A stretch of 64,000 nt of DNA from Bacteroidales bacterium (GTDB lineage: Bacteria; Bacteroidota; Bacteroidia; Bacteroidales; VadinHA17): contig JALHSP010000056.1 of the NCBI GenBank assembly GCA_022865305.1, positions 62,001 through 126,000 of the forward strand, given 5' to 3'. The position numbers were made by a program, and so were the translations under genes. The first letter of the stretch is position 1, and every line of letters begins with the position of its first letter. Shown in pieces: positions 26,094-34,867 of the stretch. A model generated the notes under the pieces. That model ran no database searches, was not told the DNA's origin, and was given only the letters and a program-made list of their open reading frames with translations.

Positions 26094-26876
26094 ATGAATG
26101 ATAATAATAAAAGCGCTGAGGAGTTTATAAAACTACTGAATATTATTGATAAACTCAGGGCAAACTGCCCCTGGGATATGAAACAAACCAATGAAAGCCT
26201 CAGGAAACTAACAATAGAAGAGACTTATGAACTTGCTGATGCTATATTCTCCAATAATGATGACGGGATCAGGAGTGAGCTTGGCGACCTGATGCTGCAT
26301 ATTGTTTTTTATGCAAAGATAGGCTCTGAGAAAGCTTCATTTAACATGACTGATGTTCTGAAAGGTATTAATAACAAGCTTGTTTACAGGCATCCGCATG
26401 TGTTCGGTGACGTTAAGGTCTCAGGTCCTTCGGAAGTTGAGGAAAACTGGGAAAAACTTAAAATAAATGAAAAAGCCGGGAACCAGGCTGTTCTTTCAGG
26501 AGTACCTTCTTCTTTGCCGGCAATGGTCAAAGCGAACAGGATACAGGAAAAAGTCAGAGGGGTGGGATTCGACTGGGAAAAGCGCGAACAGATATGGGAC
26601 AAAGTGATGGAAGAGATTAATGAACTCAAAGCGGAGGCTGAGGATCGCAATACTGAAACTATTGAATCAGAACTCGGGGATGTCCTGTTTTCCATCATAA
26701 ATGCTTCGCGATTGTATGGTATTGATCCTGAAGCTGCCCTTGAGAAGACCAACAGGAAATTTATAAAACGGTTTAATTATCTTGAAAAAGAGACAATCTC
26801 AAAAGGAATTTCGCTTCATGACATGAGTCTGGATGATATGAATGAGATATGGGAGAAGGCAAAGGAAGAAGACTAA
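26094..26876 (+). CDS. mazG: Nucleoside triphosphate pyrophosphohydrolase MazG
   Basis: This 260-residue enzyme hydrolyses (d)NTPs to monophosphates and pyrophosphate, removing aberrant nucleotides. It has the two tandem MazG domains of the E. coli type. The N-terminal domain has CPWDMKQTNESLRKLTIEE, TYELADAI and ELGDLMLHIVF. The C-terminal domain has EINELKAEAE and ESELGDVLFSI. The EExxE and ExxD metal-binding patterns are preserved in both. It is probably co-transcribed with the DUF62 gene 12 bases upstream. A palindromic repeat element follows within 7 bases of its stop. Confidence 0.95.
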   Translation: MNDNNKSAEEFIKLLNIIDKLRANCPWDMKQTNESLRKLTIEETYELADAIFSNNDDGIRSELGDLMLHIVFYAKIGSEKASFNMTDVLKGINNKLVYRHPHVFGDVKVSGPSEVEENWEKLKINEKAGNQAVLSGVPSSLPAMVKANRIQEKVRGVGFDWEKREQIWDKVMEEINELKAEAEDRNTETIESELGDVLFSIINASRLYGIDPEAALEKTNRKFIKRFNYLEKETISKGISLHDMSLDDMNEIWEKAKEED

Positions 26877-26883
26877 CTCACGA

Positions 26884-26948
26884 ACTCACCCCCTTTCTTT
26901 TTACCCCTCTTTGCGAAGCAGAGAGGTGGGCAGGGGGGTGAGTACATG
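26884..26948. repeat. Palindromic intergenic element between mazG and agmatinase
   Basis: ACTCACCCCC at 26884-26893 is mirrored by GGGGGTGAGT at 26934-26943, and ACATG follows. Inside lies CCTCTTTGCGAAGCAGAGAG, which is also present in the element at 55.9 kb. It fills the convergent gap and could act as a bidirectional hairpin. Confidence 0.8.
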
Positions 26949-26951
26949 TAA

Positions 26952-27788
26952 TCAGGCAAATATATAACTCAACAGCTGGTAAATAATTTTCGCAGCAACA
27001 AAATCGGGAGCTTTATTGGTTTGTGACGGACACAATTCAACAACATCAAAACCTACAACATTTTTCTTTTTAGCAACATCCCTGAGAAAATGCAAAAGTT
27101 CAAAATAGTCGGGACCGCCGGGTTCCGGAGTACCTGTAGAAGGCATTACTGACGGATCTAAAACATCAAGATCTATGGTGATATATACATTTTCTGTAAG
27201 CTTTTCTGTTGCTTCAGAGTATAGTTTTTTGTTATAATACAACTCGTGAGAATAGAATATCCTGTCCTTCTGTGCAAAAGGGAGTTCATCGGTTGACATG
27301 CTCCGTATTCCGACCTGTACGATTGAGGCGAATTCCCGAATCCTGGCCATAGTACAGGCATGGTTATAAGACGAACCTTCATATTCCTGCCTGAGGTCAG
27401 TGTGAGCATCAAGCTGAAGCACTGAAAGGTTACTGAAATGTTCAGAAAATGCCCTCGCTGCACCGATACTTACCGTATGGTTCCCTCCTACTATAACAGG
27501 GAATTTTTTTTCGGTAAGAAGATGCAAAGTCTTTTTATAAACGGCATTAATAAGAGATTCCGGGGAATGCTTTTCACGTATCGGATCAATTGTATGAATC
27601 CCTTTCCTGTGAACCTCAGTACCTGTCTCGATATCGTAGAATTCAAGATTTACTGAAGCTTCCATCACAGCGTCAGGTCCCTGTTCAGCACCACGTATCC
27701 AGGTGCTCGTCGCATCATATGGAACAGGAACGATGATTATGCTGGAACCGGCATAATCATAAACCACTTCGGCACCACCAAAATTCAT
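26952..27788 (-). CDS. speB: Agmatinase-like ureohydrolase
   Basis: This 278-residue member of the ureohydrolase (arginase/agmatinase) family is predicted to hydrolyse agmatine to putrescine and urea. The binuclear manganese ligands are visible in GGNHTVSIG, QLDAHTDLR and TIDLDVLDPSVMPSTGTPEPGG. Length and the SpeB-like spacing favour agmatinase over arginase or formimidoylglutamase, but substrate choice in this family is not certain from motifs. It precedes a DUF5606 gene on the opposite side with a short gap of 16 bases. Its stop is next to the palindromic repeat. Confidence 0.9.
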   Translation of the reverse strand: MNFGGAEVVYDYAGSSIIIVPVPYDATSTWIRGAEQGPDAVMEASVNLEFYDIETGTEVHRKGIHTIDPIREKHSPESLINAVYKKTLHLLTEKKFPVIVGGNHTVSIGAARAFSEHFSNLSVLQLDAHTDLRQEYEGSSYNHACTMARIREFASIVQVGIRSMSTDELPFAQKDRIFYSHELYYNKKLYSEATEKLTENVYITIDLDVLDPSVMPSTGTPEPGGPDYFELLHFLRDVAKKKNVVGFDVVELCPSQTNKAPDFVAAKIIYQLLSYIFA

Positions 27789-27804
27789 ATTACTGCGGGA
27801 TGAT

Positions 27805-28347
27805 TTATTTTTCTTTTAGCTTTGAAGTCTTCATTTTTGAAGCTGGCCCACCCTTTTGTGAAGCAGCTTCTTTCTTTTTGGAGGCAGATATTTTCTTTGC
27901 TTCAGCTTCTTTCTTTTTCCCGGATTCCCCCTTTGTTTCAGGTTCAGCAGGTTTTTCGGGCTCCTCTTTTACCAGCAGGTTCAGTTTCTGAAGAATATTA
28001 TACCATTGCACAACCTTTTTGATATCGCTTGTATATACCCTGTCTTTGCTATATTCGGGAAGAACTTCAGAAAAATAGTTTTTCAGCTTGTCGGGATCGG
28101 TTTTAGAATCGATTGAAGGTCCTCCGTTTTCCTTTTCATGGATAAGATCAAAAACCTTTCCAAGGGGCATATCCTCCTTCTCGGTAAAAACTGAGATTTC
28201 GTCGAGCGAACTTACTTTTGCCGAGCTGAAAGCGCCGCTTCTTTTTTTAGTTTCCAGATGTTCAACTATTACTGCATTCTTACCCTGGGCAATGAATTTA
28301 AAGAGCCCGGGTTGACCTGAAATTGCCAGAATATCTTTTAAAATCAT
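27805..28347 (-). CDS. DUF5606 domain protein
   Basis: This 180-residue cytosolic protein starts with the conserved block LKDILAISGQPGLFKFIAQG and continues with EHLETKKRSGAFSSAKVSSL. That block defines the Bacteroidota-specific DUF5606 family, whose function is unknown. The C-terminal 50 residues are a lysine/alanine/glutamate-rich, probably disordered tail. It lies upstream of the agmatinase gene and downstream of a TerB/DnaJ protein gene, all leftward. No function is claimed. Confidence 0.88.
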   Translation of the reverse strand: MILKDILAISGQPGLFKFIAQGKNAVIVEHLETKKRSGAFSSAKVSSLDEISVFTEKEDMPLGKVFDLIHEKENGGPSIDSKTDPDKLKNYFSEVLPEYSKDRVYTSDIKKVVQWYNILQKLNLLVKEEPEKPAEPETKGESGKKKEAEAKKISASKKKEAASQKGGPASKMKTSKLKEK

Positions 28348-28420
28348 CTTATTTCTATTTTGTGCAAATTTAATTCTTGTATTGTAAAGTCTGATTTAAT
28401 CACAGGTTTTTTATTATAAG

Positions 28421-29149
28421 TTATGGTATATTTCTTTCTTTTTTAATTCTCTCATATGCTTCGTTGACCTTTTTGAACTTTTCATCCGCAACTTTCTTGA
28501 AGTCTTCGCCCAGGTGACTGACCTTGTCCGGATGGTATTTCATTGCCATCCGCCTATATGCTTTTTTAACCTCTTCATTTGAAGCTGAGGGATCGATCTC
28601 AAGGATTTTATATGAAGAATCCGTTTCCGGGATAAACATATTCTTTATTGACAGATAATCGGCAGAAGATATCCCTATGTATCCTGAAATTTTTTCAATG
28701 ACCTCAATTTCAGATGGATGTGCCTGTCTGTCGGCAAGAGACACATTGAACAAAAGATGCGTCAGTTGCAGTCGTGAAGAATAATCCATATTCCTGCTTA
28801 TCTGCTGACAAACATCCCTGAGCGGTATTTCCTGTTTCAGAATATCTCTGAGCATCACCGTTGCTTCAGCAGCAGAATTACTGCCGAACTGCCTGATAAA
28901 GAATTGTTTAACATAATCGAGCTCAGATTTTACCACCTTGCCATCTGCTTTCATAACAGCAGCAATAAGAACAAGAAGGCTGACGCCGAATGTTCCAGGC
29001 GTTGTTCTGTTATCCGGCGATGTATAGGTTGAAGTACGTATGGTAGTGTTATCGATCACTGATCCGACCAGAAACCCCAGTAAACCACCTATTGGCCCGC
29101 CCATCGCCCAGCCAAGACCGCCTCCGATCCATTTGCCAAATTGTCCCAT
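28421..29149 (-). CDS. TerB/DjlA-type DnaJ-domain protein
   Basis: This 242-residue protein begins with a glycine-rich hydrophobic segment ([22 protein letters not shown]), probably membrane-inserting. A TerB-like helical domain follows at about residues 55-165. The C-terminal J-domain is complete, with the HPD signature in [12 protein letters not shown] that stimulates Hsp70 ATPase. This order matches DjlA-type co-chaperones. It lies 8 bases after coaE in the leftward run nusB-yajC-ybbR-like-coaE-djlA-like. Confidence 0.9.
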   Translation of the reverse strand: MGQFGKWIGGGLGWAMGGPIGGLLGFLVGSVIDNTTIRTSTYTSPDNRTTPGTFGVSLLVLIAAVMKADGKVVKSELDYVKQFFIRQFGSNSAAEATVMLRDILKQEIPLRDVCQQISRNMDYSSRLQLTHLLFNVSLADRQAHPSEIEVIEKISGYIGISSADYLSIKNMFIPETDSSYKILEIDPSASNEEVKKAYRRMAMKYHPDKVSHLGEDFKKVADEKFKKVNEAYERIKKERNIP

Positions 29150-29157
29150 ATTTTATT

Positions 29158-29769
29158 TCAGGAATTTAAGTGGTTCAGCAGATCTTCATGAATTTTAAGA
29201 ATTGCAGGGATAATCATATCATTTTCGGAATTACGAATTACATAATCCGATAATTTTATTCTTGATTCATCATCCATCTGGTTCTTTATCCTTTCAAGAA
29301 TCTGGTCTCTTGAAAGTTTTTTTCCACGGATTACCCTTGCCAATCTTTCCTCCATCGGTGCAACAACAGTTACAATCCTGTCAACAAGCTTTGAAGCACC
29401 GCTTTCAAATAAAATGGCAGCCTCCATAATTGAATAAGGAGAAGTCTGTTCAGCTGCCCATCGTTCAAAATTTGCAAAAACCACAGGATGTACCAGTGCA
29501 TTTACTTCAGCAAGAAGATGAGGATCGTTGAAGATAAGCGATGCAAGTTCCATCCTGTTAAGGAATCCATCTTTATAAAGATTCCTGCCTGCAATTTTAT
29601 TGATTTCATTTATAATTTTCTCATCCCTGTTCATAACCTTCTGAGCCTCCGGATCGGCAGAAAAAACAGGAATTCCAAGAACATTGAATACCCTGCAGAC
29701 TGATGTTTTGCCACTGCCGATACCTCCTGTAACTCCCAGCTTCATTCGTGGTCTGCTCTCCTGTGTCAT
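29158..29769 (-). CDS. coaE: Dephospho-CoA kinase
   Basis: This 203-residue P-loop kinase performs the last step of coenzyme A synthesis, phosphorylating the 3'-hydroxyl of dephospho-CoA. The P-loop is LGVTGGIGSGKTSVCRVF, with FSADPEAQKVMN and the lid RVIRGKKLSRDQILERI downstream. The ATG at 29769 is used. An ATG eight codons later (29745, MKLGVTGG) fits the family start better and may be the true one. It is flanked by the ybbR-like and TerB/DnaJ genes on the same strand. Confidence 0.95.
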   Translation of the reverse strand: MTQESRPRMKLGVTGGIGSGKTSVCRVFNVLGIPVFSADPEAQKVMNRDEKIINEINKIAGRNLYKDGFLNRMELASLIFNDPHLLAEVNALVHPVVFANFERWAAEQTSPYSIMEAAILFESGASKLVDRIVTVVAPMEERLARVIRGKKLSRDQILERIKNQMDDESRIKLSDYVIRNSENDMIIPAILKIHEDLLNHLNS

Positions 29770-29840
29770 CCTGTTTCCTTTAAATCAAAATAATAAGTAA
29801 TAAGTCCTTAACCACCTGATAACGACGGTTACAGTACTTA

Positions 29841-30308
29841 TTATCTTGCTGATTGTTTAAAAGAGAAAAAAATTGTATCCGGTTTAACTGAAGTAATCGT
29901 GCATTCAGATTTAAGCTGTGTACTTATATCCTGAATAATACCCGAAGTAACAAGGTAGTAATCTGTCAATTTACCATCCATCACTTTCTTATAACTGACT
30001 TTGGAAAAATCAATTACTGCGGGTGCCCGGTTGCCGGAATACTTAAGTCTGAGTATTGAATATCCCGGACCTTTAAGATACAGGTTAAGCCTGGCAGGAA
30101 GTTCTTCAGCAAATTCCCTGTTTTTTGGCAGGTTAATATACTTTACAGGATATCTGATATCAACTTCCTGATCTTTCCCCAGGGAATTAAGATACCAGAA
30201 AAGGAACGACAGCAAAAGGAAAAAAGTAAAAACCACAACATTCCTGTTGACAACACTTACCTCCTTCTTTATAAGCTTTTGCGGCCGATTCTCATTCTTT
30301 TTGCTCAC
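29841..30308 (-). CDS. YbbR-like single-pass membrane protein
   Basis: This 155-residue protein has a cytosolic basic N-terminus, one transmembrane segment (VVVFTFFLLLSFLFWYLNSLG) and an extracytoplasmic beta-rich part. That part resembles YbbR-like repeats of the CdaR type (the DIRYPVKYINLPKN and KGPGYSILRLKYSG stretches). Its place between yajC and coaE is a conserved arrangement in Bacteroidota. CdaR proteins regulate cyclic-di-AMP synthase in Gram-positives, but no such enzyme is adjacent here, so a role is not assigned. Confidence 0.75.
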   Translation of the reverse strand: MSKKNENRPQKLIKKEVSVVNRNVVVFTFFLLLSFLFWYLNSLGKDQEVDIRYPVKYINLPKNREFAEELPARLNLYLKGPGYSILRLKYSGNRAPAVIDFSKVSYKKVMDGKLTDYYLVTSGIIQDISTQLKSECTITSVKPDTIFFSFKQSAR

Positions 30309-30329
30309 CCGGGATTAAATTACAGGAAA

Positions 30330-30662
30330 TTATTTCTGCTCTTCAGAAGAAACATCTTTAAGCAAAGCGCTTTTATCAACTTTCAGTTTTATATCTCCGC
30401 CTACATCCAGCATGATGTAGTTGTCTCTTACCTCATGAACTCTGCCATAGACACCCCCTGTCGTAACTACTTTATCTCCTTTTTTTAATGAGCTTCTGTA
30501 GTTATTCATTTCTTTCGTTTTTTTCATCTGGGGCCTTATCATAAAGAAATAAAAGACAACAAAAACAAGAATAAGAGGAAGCATAGTCACCAGCATATTA
30601 CCCTGTCCTGTTGCAGAACCGGAAGGCTGGCCCATTAAAAACAAATAAGCAAAATTGGTCAT
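30330..30662 (-). CDS. yajC: Preprotein translocase subunit YajC
   Basis: This 110-residue membrane protein associates with SecDF in protein export. One hydrophobic segment (LVTMLPLILVFVVFYFFMIRPQ) is followed by the diagnostic RPQMKKTKE and KKGDKVVTTGGVYGRVHEV. The length is typical. It sits between nusB and the ybbR-like gene, all leftward. Confidence 0.96.
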   Translation of the reverse strand: MTNFAYLFLMGQPSGSATGQGNMLVTMLPLILVFVVFYFFMIRPQMKKTKEMNNYRSSLKKGDKVVTTGGVYGRVHEVRDNYIMLDVGGDIKLKVDKSALLKDVSSEEQK

Positions 30663-30700
30663 TGTGAAAATTATTAATTGTTATTACTGTTTATTACTTC

Positions 30701-31642
30701 TCAAACAAGGCCTCTTCCCTGTTTTTTAAAAAGACCCTGTTCACGGATTTCTTTTACGATATTATCGAGAATTCCGTTGACAAATGTACTGCTTTTTGAT
30801 GTACAATAGTACTTTGCAATTTCAATGTATTCATTTAGTGTTACCTTAACAGGAATTTCCGGGAATTCCAGTATTTCAGTTATCGCAAGCTGCATAACCA
30901 GAATATCCATAAGGGCAATACGTTCCACTTCCCAGTTAGTTGTATTGTTATCAATGAGTTCAGAACATTTTTTTGTATGAAGAACAGCCTTCCTGAATAA
31001 TTTCCTGACAAAATCTTCATCCTCTTCATTCTTAAATAAAGGCATAAGACCAGTTTTCTTGTCTGAATCGGCTTTAAACTTTTTGAGCGTTTTTTCGACC
31101 ATTACCAACACGTACTCCAAATCATCATTCCAGTAAATGCTTTGTTCTTCCAGACAAGCCAAAAGGTCTTCTGAATCTGAAAACAGATCCGTTAAAAGCC
31201 TTATTATAAACTTCTTATCAGATACATATTCAGGATTCCCCGACTTCATATACTCCTCATAAATTTCCCAGGATACCATCCTGGTATAGAAAAGACGAGG
31301 TATATGCCTGTAATTTACCCATGACACCTTTTGTGAGGATAAATAGTTTTTTAATGCAAGATTATTTCTTAACTGCGTAATAACCAGGTTATCAACAAAC
31401 CTTCTTCGGGGATTAAGATCTTCAGGTGTTGGCATTCTTTTCTGAAGAGCCTGGTCTATTCTTTCGGAAGCTATATCAGCAATTTCAAGGATAAGCAGCA
31501 GCAAGAGGTGATAAAGATCGTAAGTCTTCCCGATGCTGAACATTAGTTCCTTTTCGGCCAGGACAAGATCATCATCCTCCCTTCGGTTAATAGCATAAAG
31601 GGCCATTAGGGCTTTTATGCGTAATAATCTTCTGCTTATCAT
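30701..31642 (-). CDS. nusB: Transcription antitermination factor NusB
   Basis: This 313-residue protein is the long Bacteroidota version of NusB, which binds BoxA RNA with NusE to prevent early termination in rRNA operons. The C-terminal 130 residues are the NusB fold (NWEVERIALMDILVMQLAITEIL, KVTLNEYIEIAKYYCTSKSSTFVNGILD). The N-terminal 170 residues are an added helical part, normal for this phylum. It heads the leftward operon nusB-yajC-ybbR-like-coaE. A promoter matching the Bacteroidota consensus exactly lies at 31669-31698. Confidence 0.95.
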   Translation of the reverse strand: MISRRLLRIKALMALYAINRREDDDLVLAEKELMFSIGKTYDLYHLLLLLILEIADIASERIDQALQKRMPTPEDLNPRRRFVDNLVITQLRNNLALKNYLSSQKVSWVNYRHIPRLFYTRMVSWEIYEEYMKSGNPEYVSDKKFIIRLLTDLFSDSEDLLACLEEQSIYWNDDLEYVLVMVEKTLKKFKADSDKKTGLMPLFKNEEDEDFVRKLFRKAVLHTKKCSELIDNNTTNWEVERIALMDILVMQLAITEILEFPEIPVKVTLNEYIEIAKYYCTSKSSTFVNGILDNIVKEIREQGLFKKQGRGLV

Positions 31643-31668
31643 CTGTAAAGAACCTGAAATTTCCGGTG

Positions 31669-31698
31669 CAAAAATACTCTTTTTCCTTTTTCATCAAA
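31669..31698 (-). promoter_or_regulatory. Consensus promoter of nusB
   Basis: Read on the minus strand: TTTG (31695-31698), an 18-base spacer, then TATTTTTG (31669-31676). This matches the Bacteroidota housekeeping consensus of -33 TTTG and -7 TAnnTTTG. The box ends 27 bases before the nusB ATG. Confidence 0.75.
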
Positions 31699-31736
31699 CA
31701 AGAATACAAAATTTAAAGACAAATAATAAGCCTTAT

Positions 31737-31766
31737 TTTGATTTGAAAAAATAATTATTACATTTG
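31737..31766 (+). promoter_or_regulatory. Consensus promoter of the DUF3276 gene
   Basis: TTTG at 31737-31740, an 18-base spacer and TACATTTG at 31759-31766 match the Bacteroidota consensus exactly, with the same spacing as the divergent nusB promoter. The box covers an upstream in-frame TTG (31764), which argues that translation starts at the ATG at 31806. Confidence 0.75.
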
Positions 31767-31805
31767 ACGATACAAATTAAATCCCTAACATTAACTGACT
31801 TAGAA

Positions 31806-32207
31806 ATGGAAGACGAAGCCGGAACAAAAGAAACTGTTAACGGGAGTGAGGTAAAGATCCAGAAAGAGGAGATTTTCACCAAAGTTGTACGTGCCGGGAA
31901 AAGAACCTATTTTTTCGATGTGAAAGCTACCCGGAAAGAAGACTACTATCTTACCATTACGGAAAGCAAAAAGCGTTTAGGTAAAGAAGGAAAAGTATTT
32001 TATGAGAAGCATAAGATTTTTCTCTATAAAGAAGATTTCGAGAAATTCACCGAAGGATTAAAAGATGCCGTTGCGTATATCGGTGATGGCAAAGGTGAAT
32101 TGAATACCTCCGGGCCATCACCGGATACTATAACCAGTCACGAAAATGAAGGTCTTAAAACAGAGGAGTTTACTGACATCGAGTTTGATGACCTTGGGAA
32201 AAAATAA
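31806..32207 (+). CDS. PUR-alpha-like DNA/RNA-binding protein (DUF3276)
   Basis: This 133-residue protein carries the DUF3276 domain (IFTKVVRAGKRTYFFDVKAT, YYLTITESKKRLG, YEKHKIFLYKEDFEKF). Structurally this is a PUR repeat able to bind single-stranded nucleic acid. The C-terminal 40 residues are acidic and probably flexible. The ATG at 31806 is chosen because the in-frame TTG further upstream lies inside the promoter -7 box. The gene precedes a DUF456 membrane protein by 16 bases and is likely co-transcribed with it. Confidence 0.92.
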   Translation: MEDEAGTKETVNGSEVKIQKEEIFTKVVRAGKRTYFFDVKATRKEDYYLTITESKKRLGKEGKVFYEKHKIFLYKEDFEKFTEGLKDAVAYIGDGKGELNTSGPSPDTITSHENEGLKTEEFTDIEFDDLGKK

Positions 32208-32223
32208 AGAAGGGTAGTTTCAG

Positions 32224-32703
32224 ATGTTGGATTATGTTCTCCTTATTTTAGGAATTGTCCTGATGATAATCGGAATAATTGGTTGTCTTGTACCTGTTCT
32301 TCCCGGGCCTCCTCTAAGTTTTCTTGGATTAATCGCGCTACAAGGTACAAGGTTCGGAGATTTCAATTCAACAACGTTAATTATCCTCGCAGCCATAACA
32401 ATAGTTGTGACCATACTTGATTATATAGTCCCTATCTGGGGTACAAAAAAATTCGGAGGCTCCAAATATGGAACCAGGGGTGCCACTGTCGGACTGATTA
32501 TTGGTCTCTTTCTGGGGCCTGTGGGAATCATAGTAGGACCTCTTCTCGGTGCAATCGTCGGAGAACTGATCTTCAAAGATGATATGGGTTATGCTGTCAA
32601 GGCCGGCTTTGGTAGTCTTCTGGGTTTTCTTACAGGTATCGGACTTAAGCTTGCTGCCTCGTTTATAATGACATTCTATTTTGTTAAGGAGTGGATAGCG
32701 TAA
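32224..32703 (+). CDS. DUF456 family integral membrane protein
   Basis: This 159-residue protein has about four to five hydrophobic segments and glycine-rich motifs. The characteristic DUF456 signatures are GCLVPVLPGPPLSFLGL, KKFGGSKYGTRGATVGLIIGLFLGP and GAIVGELIFKDD. The family's function is unknown. Its stop lies 2 bases from the convergent argF stop, with a G/C-rich repeat core between and across them. Confidence 0.9.
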   Translation: MLDYVLLILGIVLMIIGIIGCLVPVLPGPPLSFLGLIALQGTRFGDFNSTTLIILAAITIVVTILDYIVPIWGTKKFGGSKYGTRGATVGLIIGLFLGPVGIIVGPLLGAIVGELIFKDDMGYAVKAGFGSLLGFLTGIGLKLAASFIMTFYFVKEWIA

Positions 32704-32705
32704 CC

Positions 32706-33707
32706 TCATCCCCCCAGCGTCGCAACCATCACCGCCTTGATCGTATGCAGCCTGTTTTCAGCTTCGTCAAATACAATTGAATGTTCTGATTCAAAAACAT
32801 CTTCAGTAACTTCCATTCCGTCAAGCCCGAATTTCCTGAAGATATCCTCTCCCACTTTAGTATCCCTGTTGTGAAATGCAGGCAGGCAATGAAGAAATTT
32901 CACATTTGGATTACCGGTCTTTTTAATAACCTGCATATTTACCTGATACGGCTTTAATAGTTTTATTCTTTCCTCCCACACTGAATCAGGTTCGCCCATT
33001 GAAACCCACACATCGGTGTACAGGAAATCAACACCCTTTACAGCCTCATCAACATCTTCGGTAATTGTAATCTTTGCTCCTGTAACTTTTGCGACTTCCC
33101 TGCACTTTGAAACCAGATCCTGAGATGGTTGACAGGCTTTGGGAGCAGCAGCTCTGTAATCCATTCCCATCTTAGCAGCCCCGACCATGAGGGAGTTACC
33201 CATATTATAGCGGGCATCACCCAGATAACAGAAAGCAATCCTGGAAAGCGGTTTACCTGCATATTCCAGCATGGTCATAAAATCGGCAAGTATCTGCGTC
33301 GGATGAGATTCATTTGTAAGACCATTCCAGACCGGCACACCGGCATATCTGGCAAGTTCTTCAACAATCTTCTGGCCAAAACCACGGTACTCAATACCGT
33401 CATACATCCTGCCCAGTACTCTCGCAGTGTCTTTCATCGACTCTTTTTGTCCTACCTGTGAACCACTCGGACCTAAATACGTCACGTTCGCACCCTGGTC
33501 GAATGCAGCAACCTCAAATGCGCACCTGGTCCTGGTAGAAGCTTTTTCAAAGATCAATGCGATGTTCTTTCCTTTCAGATGCTGTTTTTCGGTCCCGGCA
33601 TGTTTTGCTTTTTTCAGATCTGCAGCCAGATCAAGCAGATATTTAATTTCGACAGGTGTAAAATCGAGGAGTTTCAAAAAATGTCTGTTATGAAGATTGA
33701 TATCCAT
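32706..33707 (-). CDS. argF: Ornithine carbamoyltransferase
   Basis: This enzyme of about 333 residues interconverts ornithine plus carbamoyl phosphate with citrulline. The carbamoyl-phosphate site is STRTRCAFE, with [11 protein letters not shown] and [11 protein letters not shown] for ornithine and catalysis. The ATG at 33707 is used; a TTG two codons upstream is less likely. It lies next to carbamate kinase on the same strand, which favours a catabolic (ArcB-like) role yielding ATP from citrulline, although direction cannot be decided from sequence. Its last two glycines and its TGA stop fall inside a GGGGGGATGAGG repeat core. Confidence 0.94.
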   Translation of the reverse strand: MDINLHNRHFLKLLDFTPVEIKYLLDLAADLKKAKHAGTEKQHLKGKNIALIFEKASTRTRCAFEVAAFDQGANVTYLGPSGSQVGQKESMKDTARVLGRMYDGIEYRGFGQKIVEELARYAGVPVWNGLTNESHPTQILADFMTMLEYAGKPLSRIAFCYLGDARYNMGNSLMVGAAKMGMDYRAAAPKACQPSQDLVSKCREVAKVTGAKITITEDVDEAVKGVDFLYTDVWVSMGEPDSVWEERIKLLKPYQVNMQVIKKTGNPNVKFLHCLPAFHNRDTKVGEDIFRKFGLDGMEVTEDVFESEHSIVFDEAENRLHTIKAVMVATLGG

Positions 33708-33720
33708 GGTCAATAAATTT

Positions 33721-33762
33721 AGAGTGCCTAAAGTGAGCTAAAGTGCCTAAAGTACTTAAAGT
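33721..33762. repeat. Short tandem repeat of GTGCCTAAAGT type
   Basis: GAGTGCCTAAAGT (33722-33734) and AAGTGCCTAAAGT (33741-33753) are joined by a related GAGCTAAAGT and followed by ACTTAAAGT. It lies in the 191-base gap between argF and arcC. A similar sequence occurs near 1213-1238. Confidence 0.75.
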
Positions 33763-33808
33763 TTTAAGCTTAAAAATTAAAAGCGTAAAGGTAATAAAAT
33801 TTATTGGT

Positions 33809-33870
33809 GCCGGGTGCCCGGCGTTCGGTACTCGGTGCTGCATACTCGTTCTTCGTGTAATACCGAGTAC
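33809..33870. repeat. Palindromic G/C-rich element between arcC and argF
   Basis: GCCGGG/CCCGGC pair around a 2-base centre at 33809-33822. GTACTCGGT at 33828-33836 is perfectly complementary to ACCGAGTAC at 33862-33870. The two structures are adjacent and together occupy the middle of the argF-arcC gap. They may be an RNA processing site or simply a dispersed repeat. Confidence 0.7.
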
Positions 33871-33898
33871 TCAGGGACGAGAAACGAAAAAGTGACTC

Positions 33899-34867
33899 CT
33901 ATCGCCTATCATCTTCGTACTCCATAGTGATCTTTGATCCGTACTTTTTATCAGCCAGCTTAAATGCTTCTGTGATAACGCTTAATTTACCACCCTGTTT
34001 AATGAAGTTCAGGCAAGCCTCTATTTTCGGTTGCATACTGCCTTTTGCAAACTGGCCTTCATTCAGGTACTTAAGGGCATCAGCATAATTTAGAAATTCC
34101 TTTATCTCCTGATTCGGTTTTTTGTAGTTTATATAGATATAAGGGACATCTGTCAGAATATAAAATTCATCTGCACCTATCTGTGAAGCAAGAAGAGAAG
34201 ACGCCAGATCTTTATCAATAACCGCTTCGGCAGGTCTTACATCTTTTTTATCATCAATATAAACCGGTACTCCTCCCCCTCCTGCAGCAATAACAATATT
34301 TCCTTTCCTTGCAAGATCCCTGATAATTTTTTGATTCATAATATCTATAGGAACTGGTGATGGCACAACCCGCCTGTATCCGTTAACATTCTTAATCTCT
34401 TCCCTGAAAATCCATCCTTTTCTTAAAGCCAGATCATCAGCCTCATTCTTATTATATATTTTACCGATTCTTTTTTGCGGATCACTGAAAGCAGGATCAT
34501 TAATATTGACAATAATTGACGTAACTATACATACAACATTTTTATTGATTCCGTGCTTATTGAGCACATTTCTGAACATTCTTTCAATCATATAGCCAAT
34601 TCCACCTTGTGAGTCAGCAACACAAATATCGACAGGCATCTGTGCAATACTATACATCTGCTCACCAGCATCATTCCTCATAAGAATATTCCCGACCTGG
34701 GGGCCGTTACCATGAGTTATTACCAGATCGTAACCCTCTCTGATCAGGAAAACAAGGTTTTCAAGAGTCTCGGTTGTGTTCTGTTCCTGTTCATCAATAG
34801 TTCCTGACTGGTCACCCCTTAACAGTGCATTTCCTCCCAGGGCAACAACAGCAAGCTTCTTTTCCAT
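33899..34867 (-). CDS. arcC: Carbamate kinase
   Basis: This 322-residue amino-acid-kinase-fold enzyme makes ATP from carbamoyl phosphate and ADP. Family landmarks are the N-terminal VALGGNALLRG, THGNGPQVGNILMRND, VIAAGGGGVPVY and VIDKDLASSLLASQIGADEFYILTDV. It is upstream of argF on the same strand, separated by 191 bases of repeats. The pair is the energy-yielding half of citrulline or arginine fermentation; an arginine deiminase gene is not in the window. Confidence 0.96.
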   Translation of the reverse strand: MEKKLAVVALGGNALLRGDQSGTIDEQEQNTTETLENLVFLIREGYDLVITHGNGPQVGNILMRNDAGEQMYSIAQMPVDICVADSQGGIGYMIERMFRNVLNKHGINKNVVCIVTSIIVNINDPAFSDPQKRIGKIYNKNEADDLALRKGWIFREEIKNVNGYRRVVPSPVPIDIMNQKIIRDLARKGNIVIAAGGGGVPVYIDDKKDVRPAEAVIDKDLASSLLASQIGADEFYILTDVPYIYINYKKPNQEIKEFLNYADALKYLNEGQFAKGSMQPKIEACLNFIKQGGKLSVITEAFKLADKKYGSKITMEYEDDRR

